DNA of 64,000 nt from JACCZX01 sp963829995 (GTDB lineage: Bacteria; Pseudomonadota; Gammaproteobacteria; Burkholderiales; Burkholderiaceae_F), in NCBI GenBank assembly GCA_963829995.1, contig CAWHKW010000022.1, forward strand, positions 248,001 to 312,000, read 5' to 3'. Made by a program: the position numbers and the translations under genes. Below, in pieces: positions 52,029 to 61,641 of the stretch (position 1 is its first letter; each line of letters begins with the position of its first letter). A model generated the notes under the pieces. It saw only the letters and a list, made by a program, of their open reading frames with translations, was not told the origin of the DNA and ran no database searches.

Positions 52029-52349
52029 ATGACCAAGTCGGAATTGATCGCGCGCCTGGCGGAGCGCAATCCGCGACTGGTCGCGCGCGATGCGGATGAA
52101 GCCGTCAATACGATGCTCGACGCGATGACCGAAGCACTTTCGACCGGCCAACGCATCGAGATTCGCGGCTTCGGCAGTTTTGCGCTGAATTACCGGCCGC
52201 CGCGAGTCGGCCGTAATCCGAAGTCGGGTGATCGAGTCCAGGTTCCCGCCAAGCATGTGCCGCACTTCAAGGCGGGCAAGGAACTCCGTGAGCGCGTCGA
52301 CGGCCACGAAGGCACCGATACGGCCGCCGACGCCGAGGTGGACGAATAG
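52029..52349 (+). CDS. ihfB: Integration host factor subunit beta
   Basis: 106 residues starting MTKSELIARLAERNP at ATG 52029, the usual IHF-beta beginning; ATG 52014 in frame is possible. Core blocks are IEIRGFGSFALNYRPPRVGRNP and the DNA-bending arm with GRNPKSG and the Pro-containing tip, then VPHFKAGKELRERVD. The acidic tail (DTAADAEVDE) is common in betaproteobacteria. With IhfA it bends DNA sharply in replication, recombination and transcription. No strong Shine-Dalgarno is visible. A terminator follows. Confidence 0.93.
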   Translation: MTKSELIARLAERNPRLVARDADEAVNTMLDAMTEALSTGQRIEIRGFGSFALNYRPPRVGRNPKSGDRVQVPAKHVPHFKAGKELRERVDGHEGTDTAADAEVDE

Positions 52350-52367
52350 CTTCAGGTTTACCAGCAC

Positions 52368-52396
52368 GGCCGCGATCGGATCGCGGCCTTTTTTTC
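52368..52396 (+). terminator. Intrinsic terminator after ihfB
   Basis: GGCCGCGA (52368-52375) and TCGCGGCC (52381-52388) pair around a 5-base loop, followed by eight bases nearly all T. It closes the aroA-cmk-rpsA-ihfB unit. Confidence 0.85.
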
Positions 52397-52446
52397 GTGC
52401 GCATTCCCTACAATCAATACCCTGTGAATGACCGAGGGCTCGTCGC

Positions 52447-52782
52447 ATGAAGCTCGCCGCGCTGCTGCTCAAGCTGGGATTTTTTCTGTTGGTGCTGTGG
52501 TTTGCCCTGAAGAACACGACTCCGGTACCGGTGCGCTTCAGCTCGGAGCTCGTATGGGAGCACGTTCCCTTGATCGTTGTGATGCTGGTTTGCGTAGCAC
52601 TCGGTGCGTTGCTGGGCGCGCTGGCCTTGTCGCTGCCGATCTACAAGATGCGTCGAGAGATGGCCCAGCTGCGACGCTCTGGCTCATTGCCATCGACGTC
52701 CGACCCGTCAGCCGAACGCATGGCAAGCGCGGCTCGCCAATCGGGTGCCGTGGCCGAACTGGGAAGCGGCGAGCGGTCGTGA
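52447..52782 (+). CDS. lapA: LapA family membrane protein (lipopolysaccharide assembly protein A domain)
   Basis: 111 residues: two transmembrane helices (LLLKLGFFLLVLWFALKNTT and LIVVMLVCVALGALLGALAL) joined by the short conserved loop P-V-P-V-R-F ... W, then a basic cytoplasmic tail (YKMRREMAQLRR). This is the LapA/YciS architecture. It sits 24 bp before lapB, its usual partner, which controls LPS synthesis by regulating LpxC turnover through FtsH. Confidence 0.87.
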   Translation: MKLAALLLKLGFFLLVLWFALKNTTPVPVRFSSELVWEHVPLIVVMLVCVALGALLGALALSLPIYKMRREMAQLRRSGSLPSTSDPSAERMASAARQSGAVAELGSGERS

Positions 52783-52806
52783 CACACCCGCGAGTGGCCC
52801 GCCCAC

Positions 52807-53988
52807 ATGGAGTTTGAGCTCTGGTATCTGCTGTCATTGCCGCTTCTGTTTGCAGCAGGCTGGTTTTTTCGGGGATTCGAATCGCGCGTTCGTGAAACGG
52901 ACAACGCGGCTTTGCCGCGCTCGTATTTTCGCGGCCTGAATCACCTGTTGAACGATCAGCCAGATAAAGCGATCGATGCATTCATCGAGGTCGTCAAATT
53001 GGATTCGGAAACGATCGAGTTGCATCAGGCGCTCGGCAATCTATTTCGGCGGCGTGGGGAGTTCGATCGCGCCGTCCGCATCCACACCCATCTGCTGAAC
53101 CGTGCGGATCTACCCGGGCGGCAACGCTCGCAGGCACTGGACGAGTTGGGGCAGGATTATTTGAAAGCAGGGCTGCTCGATCGTGCCGAGGACGCGTTCG
53201 TCCAACTGCTGCAGGATCGGCACCATCGCTTCGATGCGTTGCGCGCGCTGCTGCGCATTTATCAAATGGAGCGCGAGTGGTTGAAGGCGGTCGATTGCGC
53301 ACGGCAACTGCAGCGCGAGGCCGGCGAGTCTCACTACGTTGCCATTTCGCACTATTACTGTGAGCTGGCGAGCGATGCGTTGGCACGCAATGACCTGGAT
53401 GAGGCGCAACGCGCGGTCGATGAAGCACTGACAGCCAACCGGAAGTCGATTCGGGCGCTGATCCTGGCGGGCGACATCGCGGCGAAGCGAGGTGAGCCGG
53501 ATGAGGCGTTGCGCCAATGGCGACGGGTAGAAGAGGCTTCAGCCGAGCATGTTCCGCTGATAGCGGCGCGTGTTGCCGATGCGATGGCTGCTCAAGGACG
53601 CGAGGGTGAGGCGCTCAACTGGCTCGAGCGCGCGTTACTTGATGCTCCGTCGATTGACCTGCTGGATATTGTTGCGCATCGTGCCACTGCGTGGCGCGGC
53701 GCGGCGGCTGCCGAAAATTTGATCGCGCAGGAAACGCAGCGGCATCCTTCGCTGCTGGGCTTCGAGCGGCTGCTCGAGGCACGAATGGCGATTAATCAGA
53801 GCAACGGCACCGATGACGGCGAGCTGCGATTGCTCAGCTCGCTGCTGAGCAATCACACCCAAAAGCTTGCGCGTTACCGCTGCAACAAATGCGGGTTTCG
53901 GGCGCGCGAGTTTCATTGGAACTGCCCCGGTTGTTCCACTTGGGACAGCTACCCGCCGCGCCGCCTCGAGGAACTGGACGTCGGGTGA
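52807..53988 (+). CDS. lapB: Lipopolysaccharide assembly protein LapB
   Basis: 393 residues: an N-terminal membrane anchor (WYLLSLPLLFAAGWFFRGFE), a long array of TPR repeats (for example YFRGLNHLLNDQPDKAIDAF, ELHQALGNLFRRRGEFDRAV) to about residue 340, and a C-terminal rubredoxin-like zinc ribbon with CNKCGF and CPGCSTW. It is an inner-membrane adaptor, cytoplasmic in orientation, that helps FtsH degrade LpxC and so balances LPS with phospholipid. The stop overlaps the cysM start (GTGA). Confidence 0.92.
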   Translation: MEFELWYLLSLPLLFAAGWFFRGFESRVRETDNAALPRSYFRGLNHLLNDQPDKAIDAFIEVVKLDSETIELHQALGNLFRRRGEFDRAVRIHTHLLNRADLPGRQRSQALDELGQDYLKAGLLDRAEDAFVQLLQDRHHRFDALRALLRIYQMEREWLKAVDCARQLQREAGESHYVAISHYYCELASDALARNDLDEAQRAVDEALTANRKSIRALILAGDIAAKRGEPDEALRQWRRVEEASAEHVPLIAARVADAMAAQGREGEALNWLERALLDAPSIDLLDIVAHRATAWRGAAAAENLIAQETQRHPSLLGFERLLEARMAINQSNGTDDGELRLLSSLLSNHTQKLARYRCNKCGFRAREFHWNCPGCSTWDSYPPRRLEELDVG

Positions 53989-54908
53989 TTCCGGTGGCGG
54001 GTGCAGCGTTTCGCACGATCGAGCAAACGATCGGTAACACACCGCTCGTGCGTCTGCAGCGCATCGGTGCGACTGACAACGCTCGGCGCAACAACGTCGT
54101 CCTGGGAAAGCTCGAAGGCAACAATCCGGGTGGATCGGTCAAAGACCGGCCCGCGTGGTCGATGATCACTCGAGCGCAGGAGCGCGGGACGATCCAGCGC
54201 GGCGATCGCTTGATCGAGGCCACCAGCGGCAACACCGGCATCGCCCTGGCAATGATCGCCGCAATGACGGGTTATCGCATGACGTTGATCATGCCGGATA
54301 ACCTGAGCTTCGAACGCCGCTCGAGCATGCGCGCCTACGGCGCGGAGCTGCTGCTCACGCCGGCTGATAAAGGGGGCATGGAATACGCGCGCGATCTCGC
54401 GCTCGAGATGCAGGCGCGCGGCGAAGGGGTTGTGCTCGATCAGTTTGCCAATGCAGACAATCCGCGTGTGCACTACGAGACGACTGGCCCGGAACTCTGG
54501 CACGACACCGGTGGCCGTATAACGCACTTCGTCAGTGCGATGGGAACAACGGGGACGATCATGGGAGTGTCGCGCTACCTGAAGGAAAACAATCCGGCGG
54601 TGCAGATCGTCGGTGTGCAGCCGGCGGAGGGCTCGCAGATTCCCGGCATTCGAAAATGGCCCGCCGCCTATCTGCCGAAAATTTACGACGCTGCGCGTGT
54701 CGACCGTGTCGAATCGGTCGCGCAGGTCGACGCTGAAGTCATGACGCGCAGACTGGCAGCCGAGGAGGGAATCTTTTGCGGTGTTTCGGCGGGAGGTGCC
54801 TGTGCGATCGCGCTGCGCGTTGCGGCCGAAGTTGAGAACGCGACGATTGTGTTTGTCGTCTGCGATCGCGGTGATCGTTACCTGTCGACGGGCGTTTTTC
54901 CGGACTGA
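53985..54908 (+). CDS. cysM: Cysteine synthase B (O-acetylserine sulfhydrylase CysM)
   Basis: 307 residues from GTG 53985, overlapping lapB by 4 bp. PLP fold type II: TIEQTIGNTPLVRLQRIG, the PLP lysine in NNPGGSVKDRPAW, the phosphate loop TSGNTGIALAMIAA, MGTTGTIMGVSRYLKENNP and the late EEGIFCGVSAGGACA. The R-(A/P)-A-W variant after the Lys is CysM-like rather than CysK-like. It makes cysteine from O-acetylserine (or O-phosphoserine in some) and sulfide or thiosulfate. It converges on the fumarase gene with a 22-bp gap. Confidence 0.92.
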   Translation: MIPVAGAAFRTIEQTIGNTPLVRLQRIGATDNARRNNVVLGKLEGNNPGGSVKDRPAWSMITRAQERGTIQRGDRLIEATSGNTGIALAMIAAMTGYRMTLIMPDNLSFERRSSMRAYGAELLLTPADKGGMEYARDLALEMQARGEGVVLDQFANADNPRVHYETTGPELWHDTGGRITHFVSAMGTTGTIMGVSRYLKENNPAVQIVGVQPAEGSQIPGIRKWPAAYLPKIYDAARVDRVESVAQVDAEVMTRRLAAEEGIFCGVSAGGACAIALRVAAEVENATIVFVVCDRGDRYLSTGVFPD

Positions 54909-54930
54909 CGCAAACCGGCGCTCGTTAACG

Positions 54931-56454
54931 TCATTCCACTGCAACCGCAATCTTGCCAATCCTCTGTTGCCACTCGCGCGGGCCGGTCTGATGCACCGAC
55001 GTGCCATCGGCGCTGACGGCGACCGTAACCGGCATGTCTCGCACGTCGAATTCATAGATCGCTTCCATGCCGAGGTCTGCGAACGCCACCACGCGCGCAC
55101 TCTTGATCGCCTTGGCTACCAGATAGGCGGCGCCGCCGACCGCCATCAGATACGCGCTGCGGTGCTTGCGTATGGCTTCGATGGCTACCGGACCACGCTC
55201 GGCCTTGCCGATCATCGCGATCAGCCCGGTCTGCGCCAGCATCATCTCGGTGAACTTGTCCATCCGCGTTGCGGTGGTCGGCCCTGCAGGTCCGACCGCT
55301 TCGTTGCGCACCGGATCGACCGGGCCGACGTAATAAATCACGCGGTTGGTGAAGTCGACCGGTAGCTTTTCGTTTCTCGCCAGCAAGTCGGCGATGCGCT
55401 TATGGGCGGCGTCGCGGCCCGTCAGCATCCGGCCGTTGAGTAGTAGCGTCTGGCCCGGCGCCCACGACGCGACCTGCTCTTTGGTTAGCGTGTCGAGATC
55501 GACGCGAGTGCTGCGCTTGTAGTCGGGCTGCCAGTTCACGTCCGGCCACAGATCGAGCGACGGCGGCTCGATGTAGGCAGGGCCCGAGCCGTCGAGCACG
55601 AAGTGCGCGTGCCGCGTCGCTGCGCAGTTCGGAATCAACGCGACCGGCTTGCCGGCCGCGTGCGTCGGATACATCTTGATCTTGATGTCGAGCACCGTGG
55701 TCAACCCGCCCAGCCCCTGTGCCCCGATGCCGAGCGCGTTGACCTTGTCGTGCAGCTCGATACGCAGCTTCTCGACATCTGTGCGCGGCCCACGCTGTTT
55801 CAAGTCAAACATGTCGATGTCTTCCATCAGCGCTTCCTTCGCGAGCAACATCGCCTTTTCTGCGGTGCCACCGATGCCGATCCCCAACATCCCAGGCGGG
55901 CACCAACCAGCGCCCATCGTCGGCACCGTTTTCAGCACCCAGTCGACGATCGAGTCGCTGGGGTTGAGCATCGCGAACTTGCTTTTGTTCTCCGAGCCGC
56001 CGCCTTTCGCGGCGACGGTCACTTCGACCGTATCTCCGGGCACCAGCTGAACGTTGATGACGGCCGGGGTGTTGTCGCCGGTATTTTTACGAGCGAACTC
56101 GGGCGGATCGACGATCGATGCGCGCAGCAGGTTGTCCGGATGGTTGTAACCGCGGCGCACACCTTCATTGACGGCATCCTCGAGCGCGCCGCTGAACCCG
56201 TCCAGCCGCACATTCATGCCGATCTTCAGAAACACGTTGACGATGCCGGTGTCCTGGCAGATCGGGCGCTTGCCTTCGGCGCACATACGCGAGTTGGTCA
56301 GGATCTGCGCAATCGCATCCTTGGCGGCGGCGCTTTCTTCGCCCTCGTAGGCACGCGCAAGATGGCTGATGTAATCGGCCGGATGGTAGTAGCTGATGTA
56401 TTGCAGGGCGGCGGCAATGCTCTCGATCAGATCGGCTTGGCGAATGCTTGTCAT
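54931..56454 (-). CDS. Fumarate hydratase class I (iron-sulfur)
   Basis: 507 residues: the alpha and beta halves of the class I enzyme fused in one chain, as in FumA/FumB. The three [4Fe-4S] ligands are Cys in PICQDTGIVNVF, WCPPGMLGIGIGG and IPNCAATRHAHF. The beta half has GRDAAHKRIADLL, YVGPVDPV and GPTTATRMDKF. It interconverts fumarate and malate in the TCA cycle; a tartrate dehydratase is the only close alternative. It is last in a two-gene unit with yqhA, whose stop overlaps this start (ATGA). Confidence 0.93.
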   Translation of the reverse strand: MTSIRQADLIESIAAALQYISYYHPADYISHLARAYEGEESAAAKDAIAQILTNSRMCAEGKRPICQDTGIVNVFLKIGMNVRLDGFSGALEDAVNEGVRRGYNHPDNLLRASIVDPPEFARKNTGDNTPAVINVQLVPGDTVEVTVAAKGGGSENKSKFAMLNPSDSIVDWVLKTVPTMGAGWCPPGMLGIGIGGTAEKAMLLAKEALMEDIDMFDLKQRGPRTDVEKLRIELHDKVNALGIGAQGLGGLTTVLDIKIKMYPTHAAGKPVALIPNCAATRHAHFVLDGSGPAYIEPPSLDLWPDVNWQPDYKRSTRVDLDTLTKEQVASWAPGQTLLLNGRMLTGRDAAHKRIADLLARNEKLPVDFTNRVIYYVGPVDPVRNEAVGPAGPTTATRMDKFTEMMLAQTGLIAMIGKAERGPVAIEAIRKHRSAYLMAVGGAAYLVAKAIKSARVVAFADLGMEAIYEFDVRDMPVTVAVSADGTSVHQTGPREWQQRIGKIAVAVE

Positions 56455-57098
56455 GCGTGATCTCTCGCAACCCTGCCGGCTCCCAGCATCAGCCGGTCGG
56501 TCGAAGCAACCGCCATCGCCGACAGCAGGAAGGTGACATGAATCACGGTCTGCGCGATCAACACTTTCTCCGAGTAGTTAGCCGCATTGATAAACGTCTT
56601 CAACAGATGAATCGAGCTGATGCCGATGATCGCGGTGGCGAGTTTGACCTTCAGCACACTCGCATTAACGTGCGACAGCCACTCCGGCTGATCGGGATGA
56701 CCTTCCAGGTACATGCGCGACACGAACGTCTCGTAGCCGCCGATGATTACCATGATCAGCAGGTTCGAAATCATCACGACGTCGATCAATGCCAGCACGA
56801 CCAGCATGATCACGGTTTCGTTCAACTGCGGCGGCTCGTAGCCGACCACGACGCCGTCCTTGACGATCGTAGGTAACTGATAGCCGATGCTCTTGATCAA
56901 CGCGTCCAACGCGGCCGCATCGCCGAACGCAGCTTCGATCAAATGCACCAGTTCGACCCAGAAGTGATACACGTAGACCGCCTGCGCCAGAATCAGGCCG
57001 ATGTACAGCGGCAGCTGCAGCCAGCGCGTGGCGAAAATCAGCCGCGGCACGAGCGGGATGGGCCGCGCGACGGCGCGCTCTAGATCGGTGGCGGACAT
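56451..57098 (-). CDS. yqhA: YqhA family inner-membrane protein (UPF0114)
   Basis: 215 residues with four hydrophobic helices (LPLYIGLILAQAVYVYHFW, TVIMLVVLALIDVVMISNLL, VKLATAIIGISSIHLLKTFI, VLIAQTVIHVTFLLSAMAVA). The pair D-V-V-M-I-S-N-L and the E-T-F-V-S-R block fit UPF0114/TIGR00645. Its function is not known; no transporter or enzyme motif is visible. It overlaps the fumarase gene by 4 bp, so the two are co-translated. Confidence 0.85.
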   Translation of the reverse strand: MSATDLERAVARPIPLVPRLIFATRWLQLPLYIGLILAQAVYVYHFWVELVHLIEAAFGDAAALDALIKSIGYQLPTIVKDGVVVGYEPPQLNETVIMLVVLALIDVVMISNLLIMVIIGGYETFVSRMYLEGHPDQPEWLSHVNASVLKVKLATAIIGISSIHLLKTFINAANYSEKVLIAQTVIHVTFLLSAMAVASTDRLMLGAGRVARDHA

Positions 57099-57358
57099 GG
57101 AGGAGTTGGGCGTGGAAGGAGCGAAATTCTATCCGGCGCGCCGTTTGCCACCTATTGAGCGGGCGACGGCTGCCCTCATATCCGGAACTAAGCCGAACCC
57201 GACCGTGTGCGGGCGGTCCAACGCTTCGATAATCAGGCCCAAGTCTGCGAGCGATGCTGGAGAATACGATGTAGCGTAGTTGAAAACTGCGGATGTTCTA
57301 CTGGCGTGTCTAAACCGACTCGCTACCGATTTTCATCACTCATTCTGGAGAAGACTTT

Positions 57359-58249
57359 ATGAAACGTATCGCTCTGTTCGTTTTGACGAACCTTGCGATC
57401 ATGGCGGTACTGGTGCTGTTCCTGACCGTGCTGTCGTCCGTGTTCGGCATCAACTTCAACCTGGGCGGGCAAACGCTGAACGTCGGCAGCCTGGCGATTT
57501 TTTCGCTGGTCATCGGCTTTGGCGGCGCGTTCATTTCGCTGCTGCTGTCGAAGTGGATGGCCAAGCGCGCGACCGGCGCGCAGGTGATCAGCCAGCCGTC
57601 CAACGCGATGGAATCATGGCTGGTCGGCGCCGTCCAGCGGCACGCGGAAAAGGCCGGCATCGGCATGCCCGAGGTGGCGATTTTCGAAGGCGAGCCGAAC
57701 GCGTTTGCGACCGGCGCCTTCAAGAACAGTGCCTTGGTGGCAGTCTCGACGGGTCTGCTCCAGTCGATGAGCAAGGACGAGGTCGAGGCCGTGCTGGGCC
57801 ACGAGGTCTCGCACATTGCCAATGGCGACATGGTGACGATGACGTTACTGCAAGGCGTGATGAACACGTTCGTCGTGTTCGCGTCGCGCGTGATCGGCTA
57901 TGTCGTTGACCGCATGGTGTTGCGTAACGAGAGCAGCGCGCCCGGCATCGGGTACTACCTGACCACGATCGTGCTTGATATCGCGCTGGGGTTCCTGGCG
58001 GCCATTGTCGTGGCCTGGTTCTCGCGCCGACGCGAATTTCGCGCGGACGCCGGTGCTGCTGCGCTGATGGGCAGCAATCGCCCGATGATCAATGCACTGG
58101 CGAGACTCGGCGGACAGGAGCCCGGTCAGCTGCCGCAGCAGGTGCAAACCTTCGGCATCAACGGGCGGCCGAGTGGAATGCTGGCGTTGTTCTCCAGCCA
58201 TCCGCCAATCGAACAACGGATCGCTGCGCTGCAGTCAGCCGGCCGCTAG
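57359..58249 (+). CDS. htpX: Membrane protease HtpX
   Basis: A 296-residue zinc metalloprotease of the inner membrane (M48B). Two N-terminal helices (IALFVLTNLAIMAVLVLFL and SLAIFSLVIGFGGAFISLLL), then VSTGLLQSMSKDEVEAVLGHEVSHIANGD with the HExxH site, two more helices, and the third ligand Glu in RRREFRADAGAA; the end SSHPPIEQRIAAL is typical. With FtsH it clears misfolded membrane proteins. The 260-bp upstream region probably holds a stress promoter, but I could not identify one. Intrinsic terminator downstream. Confidence 0.95.
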   Translation: MKRIALFVLTNLAIMAVLVLFLTVLSSVFGINFNLGGQTLNVGSLAIFSLVIGFGGAFISLLLSKWMAKRATGAQVISQPSNAMESWLVGAVQRHAEKAGIGMPEVAIFEGEPNAFATGAFKNSALVAVSTGLLQSMSKDEVEAVLGHEVSHIANGDMVTMTLLQGVMNTFVVFASRVIGYVVDRMVLRNESSAPGIGYYLTTIVLDIALGFLAAIVVAWFSRRREFRADAGAAALMGSNRPMINALARLGGQEPGQLPQQVQTFGINGRPSGMLALFSSHPPIEQRIAALQSAGR

Positions 58250-58271
58250 TCCGCAGCAATCGTAGTGAACC

Positions 58272-58301
58272 AAGGCCGGGAATTCTCCCGGCCTTTTTTA
58301 T
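58272..58301 (+). terminator. Intrinsic terminator after htpX
   Basis: AAGGCCGGGA (58272-58281) and TCCCGGCCTT (58286-58295) pair around ATTC and are followed by TTTTTA. It also abuts the 3' end of the convergent MATE gene. Confidence 0.85.
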
Positions 58302-59731
58302 TCTCGCTGCGCCGTTCTGCGAGAAACCTCGGCGGCGAGCCAGGCGAGCAAAAACGCGGCAATGCCGAGAGCAACCGTCGCTGCCTCCCAAAATCCGAGA
58401 GCGCCGCGTGGCGCGCCCAGCGGCGTGTCATAAAAAGCGATCCAGTAGCCGCCGATCAGTCCGACACCCCACAGAGAAACGCCGTAGATCACCATTGGCC
58501 AGAACGTATTCTTGTAGCCGCGCAGTGCGAAGCCGGAGACTCCCTGAACGGCATCGAAGACATGAAAAACCGCGGCCCAGCCGATCAGTGACAGCGCGAC
58601 TGCACTGACTGCAGCGTCGATCGTATACAAAGCAACGAGCGGCTCACTCAGCAGCCACACCAACAACGCAGCAACTAGCGCAATGCCTATCGAAAGCCGA
58701 AATCCGCGCAGCGCCGCAACACGAGCGACGCGTGGAACGCCGGCACCAAGCGACTGTGCGACCAGCACGCTGGTCGCGACGCCGAGCGCAAGCGGAACCA
58801 TGAACAGGATCGCGGCTACATTGGCGACCACTTGGTGGCCGGCCACGGACGCTGTTCCGAGCCGCGCGATAAGGACTGCCATGAACGTGAACGACGTCAC
58901 TTCGAAGAGCACCGACAGGCCGATCGGGACGCCGAGCTTCAACAGGTCGCGCTGACTCGCCCACCGCGCAAGATGGATGCTGGCGCTGTGAAAGCGCCGA
59001 AAATAGGGATCGAACTGCCATACGCCGACGCTCAATGCAAGCGTGAGCCACGCAAGCACCGCGGTCGCGACGCCAGCGCCGGCGCCACCCATCGGCGGAA
59101 TCGGCCCCGCGCCGGACATGAACATCGCATTGAGCGGGACCTTCAGCGCCAGCGCAAACAGGTTGATCATCATCGTGATCTTCGGGCGCGACACCGCTGC
59201 GTTCAAGGCGACGAACGTGCGCGACGCCAACGCTGCCGGTAAGCCAAAAGCGATCGCGTGCAGATACGTCGTTGCGATTGAGGCAACATCGGCCTCGACG
59301 CGCGCAAACCCGAGCCAGAGGTCGGTCGCGAGCACGACCGGCAAACCCGCGATCGCCAGGAAGAGTGAAAGCCAGAGCGCCTGCTGCAGGTCGTCGCCAA
59401 TGGCGCGCCAGCGCCGCGCCCCGAAATGATGACCAGCTATCGGCGATAGCGCCTGCAGCACGCCCATCAAACCGATGTAGACCGAAACGTAGATGCTTGA
59501 GCCGACCGCAACCGCCGCGAGGTCGGTCGCAGACAATCGACCGGCCATGATCGTGTCGATCGTGCCGTTGCCGACCACGGCCAGGTTCGCAATGAAAAGC
59601 GGCCAGCCGAGTTTGACGAAGGCGCGGGTGGACGTGTCAGGAGCAGCGCGCTGTTCCGTTGCCGCGTCTAGCGGAAGATTTGAAGGGGGGTTGGGAGCGT
59701 CGCTAGCGTTGCTGCGCGGCGCGTGTGTCAT
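58298..59731 (-). CDS. MATE family multidrug efflux transporter
   Basis: 477 residues from ATG 59731, which overlaps the upstream gene stop (ATGA). Twelve hydrophobic segments and MATE signatures: NLAVVGNGTIDTIMAGRLSA near the start, LMGVLQALSPIAGHHFGARR, and in the second half FTFMAVLIARLGTASVAGHQ and GVATSVLVAQSLGAG. It exports cationic drugs or metabolites with Na+ or H+ (NorM/DinF class). The N-terminal 35 residues are polar and variable. It is coupled to an ArnT-like glycosyltransferase gene, which may point to an envelope-related substrate, but this is inference. Confidence 0.87.
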   Translation of the reverse strand: MTHAPRSNASDAPNPPSNLPLDAATEQRAAPDTSTRAFVKLGWPLFIANLAVVGNGTIDTIMAGRLSATDLAAVAVGSSIYVSVYIGLMGVLQALSPIAGHHFGARRWRAIGDDLQQALWLSLFLAIAGLPVVLATDLWLGFARVEADVASIATTYLHAIAFGLPAALASRTFVALNAAVSRPKITMMINLFALALKVPLNAMFMSGAGPIPPMGGAGAGVATAVLAWLTLALSVGVWQFDPYFRRFHSASIHLARWASQRDLLKLGVPIGLSVLFEVTSFTFMAVLIARLGTASVAGHQVVANVAAILFMVPLALGVATSVLVAQSLGAGVPRVARVAALRGFRLSIGIALVAALLVWLLSEPLVALYTIDAAVSAVALSLIGWAAVFHVFDAVQGVSGFALRGYKNTFWPMVIYGVSLWGVGLIGGYWIAFYDTPLGAPRGALGFWEAATVALGIAAFLLAWLAAEVSRRTAQRE

Positions 59732-61458
59732 CGATCGCGCACCCACACCCGGAATACTTCGTCATAACGCGCTCGGCGCGTGAACTCGTAGGCAACTTTC
59801 CAGCCGCGCAGCGGCTCATCGTCGCTCGTCGTACGCTGACTATCGCGCTGGATCGCAACGCGGCAAGCCACCGGGGCCGCAAGCTGAGGTCCGAAGTTAA
59901 CGCCGCCGTGATAGGCCAACATTGCCCGGATCCCGACTGGAAGGTGATGCGCCTGCACGCAGCTATCGCCGCCAGCTCGCCTGACCTGATCGGCGAGCAC
60001 TGCCGCTGTCGACGCATAGGAGCGCGAGTATTCGATAGGAGCACCGTACAGCGATACGACGACGATCCACACGGCAGCGAGCCCACCCGCGGCGAAAAAT
60101 GGCCCGCGCCAGAGCACTTTCGGACGCCGCCGCACTCGCCAAACCGCCAACGTAACCCAGGCGACGGTAGCGATAACTGCGATCGCGGTCGCAACAATCG
60201 GTGCCGATGCGTCGAGGCCAGGCACCAAGCGCGCGACCGACTCGGCCATTTTTGGCGGAACGCCGGCATTCCACGCGGCGAAGTAAGCCCAGATGGCAAG
60301 CAGCGCCAACGTAAAAAGCGCAAGCGAGAACCAGTCGATGGCGTCGTCGGCGGCGCGCCGCAACGTCGATACGCCAAAGGCGCCGAGCACCACCAGCGGA
60401 GGGATCGCTGCAATCAATTCGCGATCACTCGGGTCCGCGACAATCAGCAGCGCAACCATCGACGCAACCGCGATCAGCAGCGGCAGCAGCACGTGCGGCC
60501 GGCGCCAGAAGCTGCGCCATGAATACAGGGTCCAGAGCGCGAACGGCCATAGCGGCCACGTGTACCAGCCGATATTGCGTAGGGCCCACATCAAGCCCGA
60601 CAAATTCGGACCGTAAAGCTCGCGCGCGTTCCACGCCCACCAGGCATCGAAGTAAAGAACGGCTTGCGGTGTCGCCGTCTGCGCTGCAAGCGGCCACACG
60701 GCGAATAGCCCAATGGCGATCACGCTGAGCACGATCGCCCGTATCAAGCGATGCCTGCCGAACGACAACACAAAGATGAGCGCTGCGATCATCATTGCGG
60801 CGGCCGGCAGCAGGCCGCGCGTGAGCGCAATGGCGGCCAACGCGACGGCTGCGGCGAGGGTTCCTTTCCAGGGATCCTCCAGCGACGCCGCCAGTGCAAA
60901 CAGCAGCATTGCCACGAACGCAAACAGCGCCGCTTCGGCGACCGTTTCATGCAGCCTGAACACGATGCCAATGGTTGCGAGCATCAACAGCACGGCGATA
61001 TCCGCCAGAGTGCGGCCGTAGTCGCGTGGGTTGGCTTCGCCACCGAACGCGAATGCAACGGGTTGCGTTTCGGGACGGCGGGCAAGGCGATAGGTGGCGT
61101 ACCACAGACTCGTCGTGGCGATAAAAAACCACAACACCGTGACCAGGCGCGCGGCGACGATGTCGCCAAGGAGGCCGCCGAATACCTTGATCATCAGCGC
61201 GCCAACCCAGAACGGCAGCGGCCCTTCCTCGGGCAAGGGCTCGCCGACCACCGACGGCAGCCACCACTCGGCGATACCGCCGTGCGCCATCGTCCACATC
61301 ACACCGAACGCCGAAGCGTCCTCCAGGCTCCAAGGGTCGCGCGCCAACAGGCCCGGCAGGATGTAGGCGGCAAGCAAGCCGAAGAACATCCAGCGCGGCA
61401 GCTTGGCTGCCGCGGCTTCGGTCACCCGGGCCGGCGAAGGACGGTGTTCAAAGCTCAT
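59728..61458 (-). CDS. ArnT/PMT-family membrane glycosyltransferase
   Basis: 576 residues with about 11-12 hydrophobic helices and a soluble C-terminal tail. The N-terminal loop L-L-A-R-D-P-W-S-L-E-D-A-S-A-F-G has the acidic pair expected in GT-C enzymes of the ArnT/dolichyl-phosphate mannose type, with E-E-G-P-L-P-F-W a little later (the family E-x-P-L-x-x-W/Y element). These enzymes move a sugar from an undecaprenyl- or dolichyl-phosphate carrier to a periplasmic acceptor such as lipid A or protein. The acceptor is unknown here. Its stop overlaps the MATE start. Confidence 0.75.
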   Translation of the reverse strand: MSFEHRPSPARVTEAAAAKLPRWMFFGLLAAYILPGLLARDPWSLEDASAFGVMWTMAHGGIAEWWLPSVVGEPLPEEGPLPFWVGALMIKVFGGLLGDIVAARLVTVLWFFIATTSLWYATYRLARRPETQPVAFAFGGEANPRDYGRTLADIAVLLMLATIGIVFRLHETVAEAALFAFVAMLLFALAASLEDPWKGTLAAAVALAAIALTRGLLPAAAMMIAALIFVLSFGRHRLIRAIVLSVIAIGLFAVWPLAAQTATPQAVLYFDAWWAWNARELYGPNLSGLMWALRNIGWYTWPLWPFALWTLYSWRSFWRRPHVLLPLLIAVASMVALLIVADPSDRELIAAIPPLVVLGAFGVSTLRRAADDAIDWFSLALFTLALLAIWAYFAAWNAGVPPKMAESVARLVPGLDASAPIVATAIAVIATVAWVTLAVWRVRRRPKVLWRGPFFAAGGLAAVWIVVVSLYGAPIEYSRSYASTAAVLADQVRRAGGDSCVQAHHLPVGIRAMLAYHGGVNFGPQLAAPVACRVAIQRDSQRTTSDDEPLRGWKVAYEFTRRARYDEVFRVWVRDR

Positions 61459-61594
61459 GGATTAGGCGGACAAAAGTGCAAACCTACTTTTGTCCGATTG
61501 GTCAGCGTCAAATCGCTGGCAAAGCCAGACGATTTCAAGAGCGCAACGGCAAAAAATACGGATGGGGGCCGTCACTGCCATCGCAGCACTGTCA

Positions 61595-61620
61595 ACAAAA
61601 AAGGCAGCCGAAGCTGCCTC
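61595..61620 (-). terminator. Intrinsic terminator of rpmE2
   Basis: On the reverse strand AGGCAGC pairs with GCTGCCT around a TTCG tetraloop (61619 to 61602) followed by TTTTTTG. It lies 22 bp after the rpmE2 stop. Confidence 0.85.
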
Positions 61621-61641
61621 TGTACGCGAACCAAATTTCTA

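Noticed and set aside
57099..57358. Heat-shock (sigma 32) promoter before htpX
   Set aside because: TTGAAA near 57279 has no CCCCAT-like -10 at the right distance; evidence is too weak.
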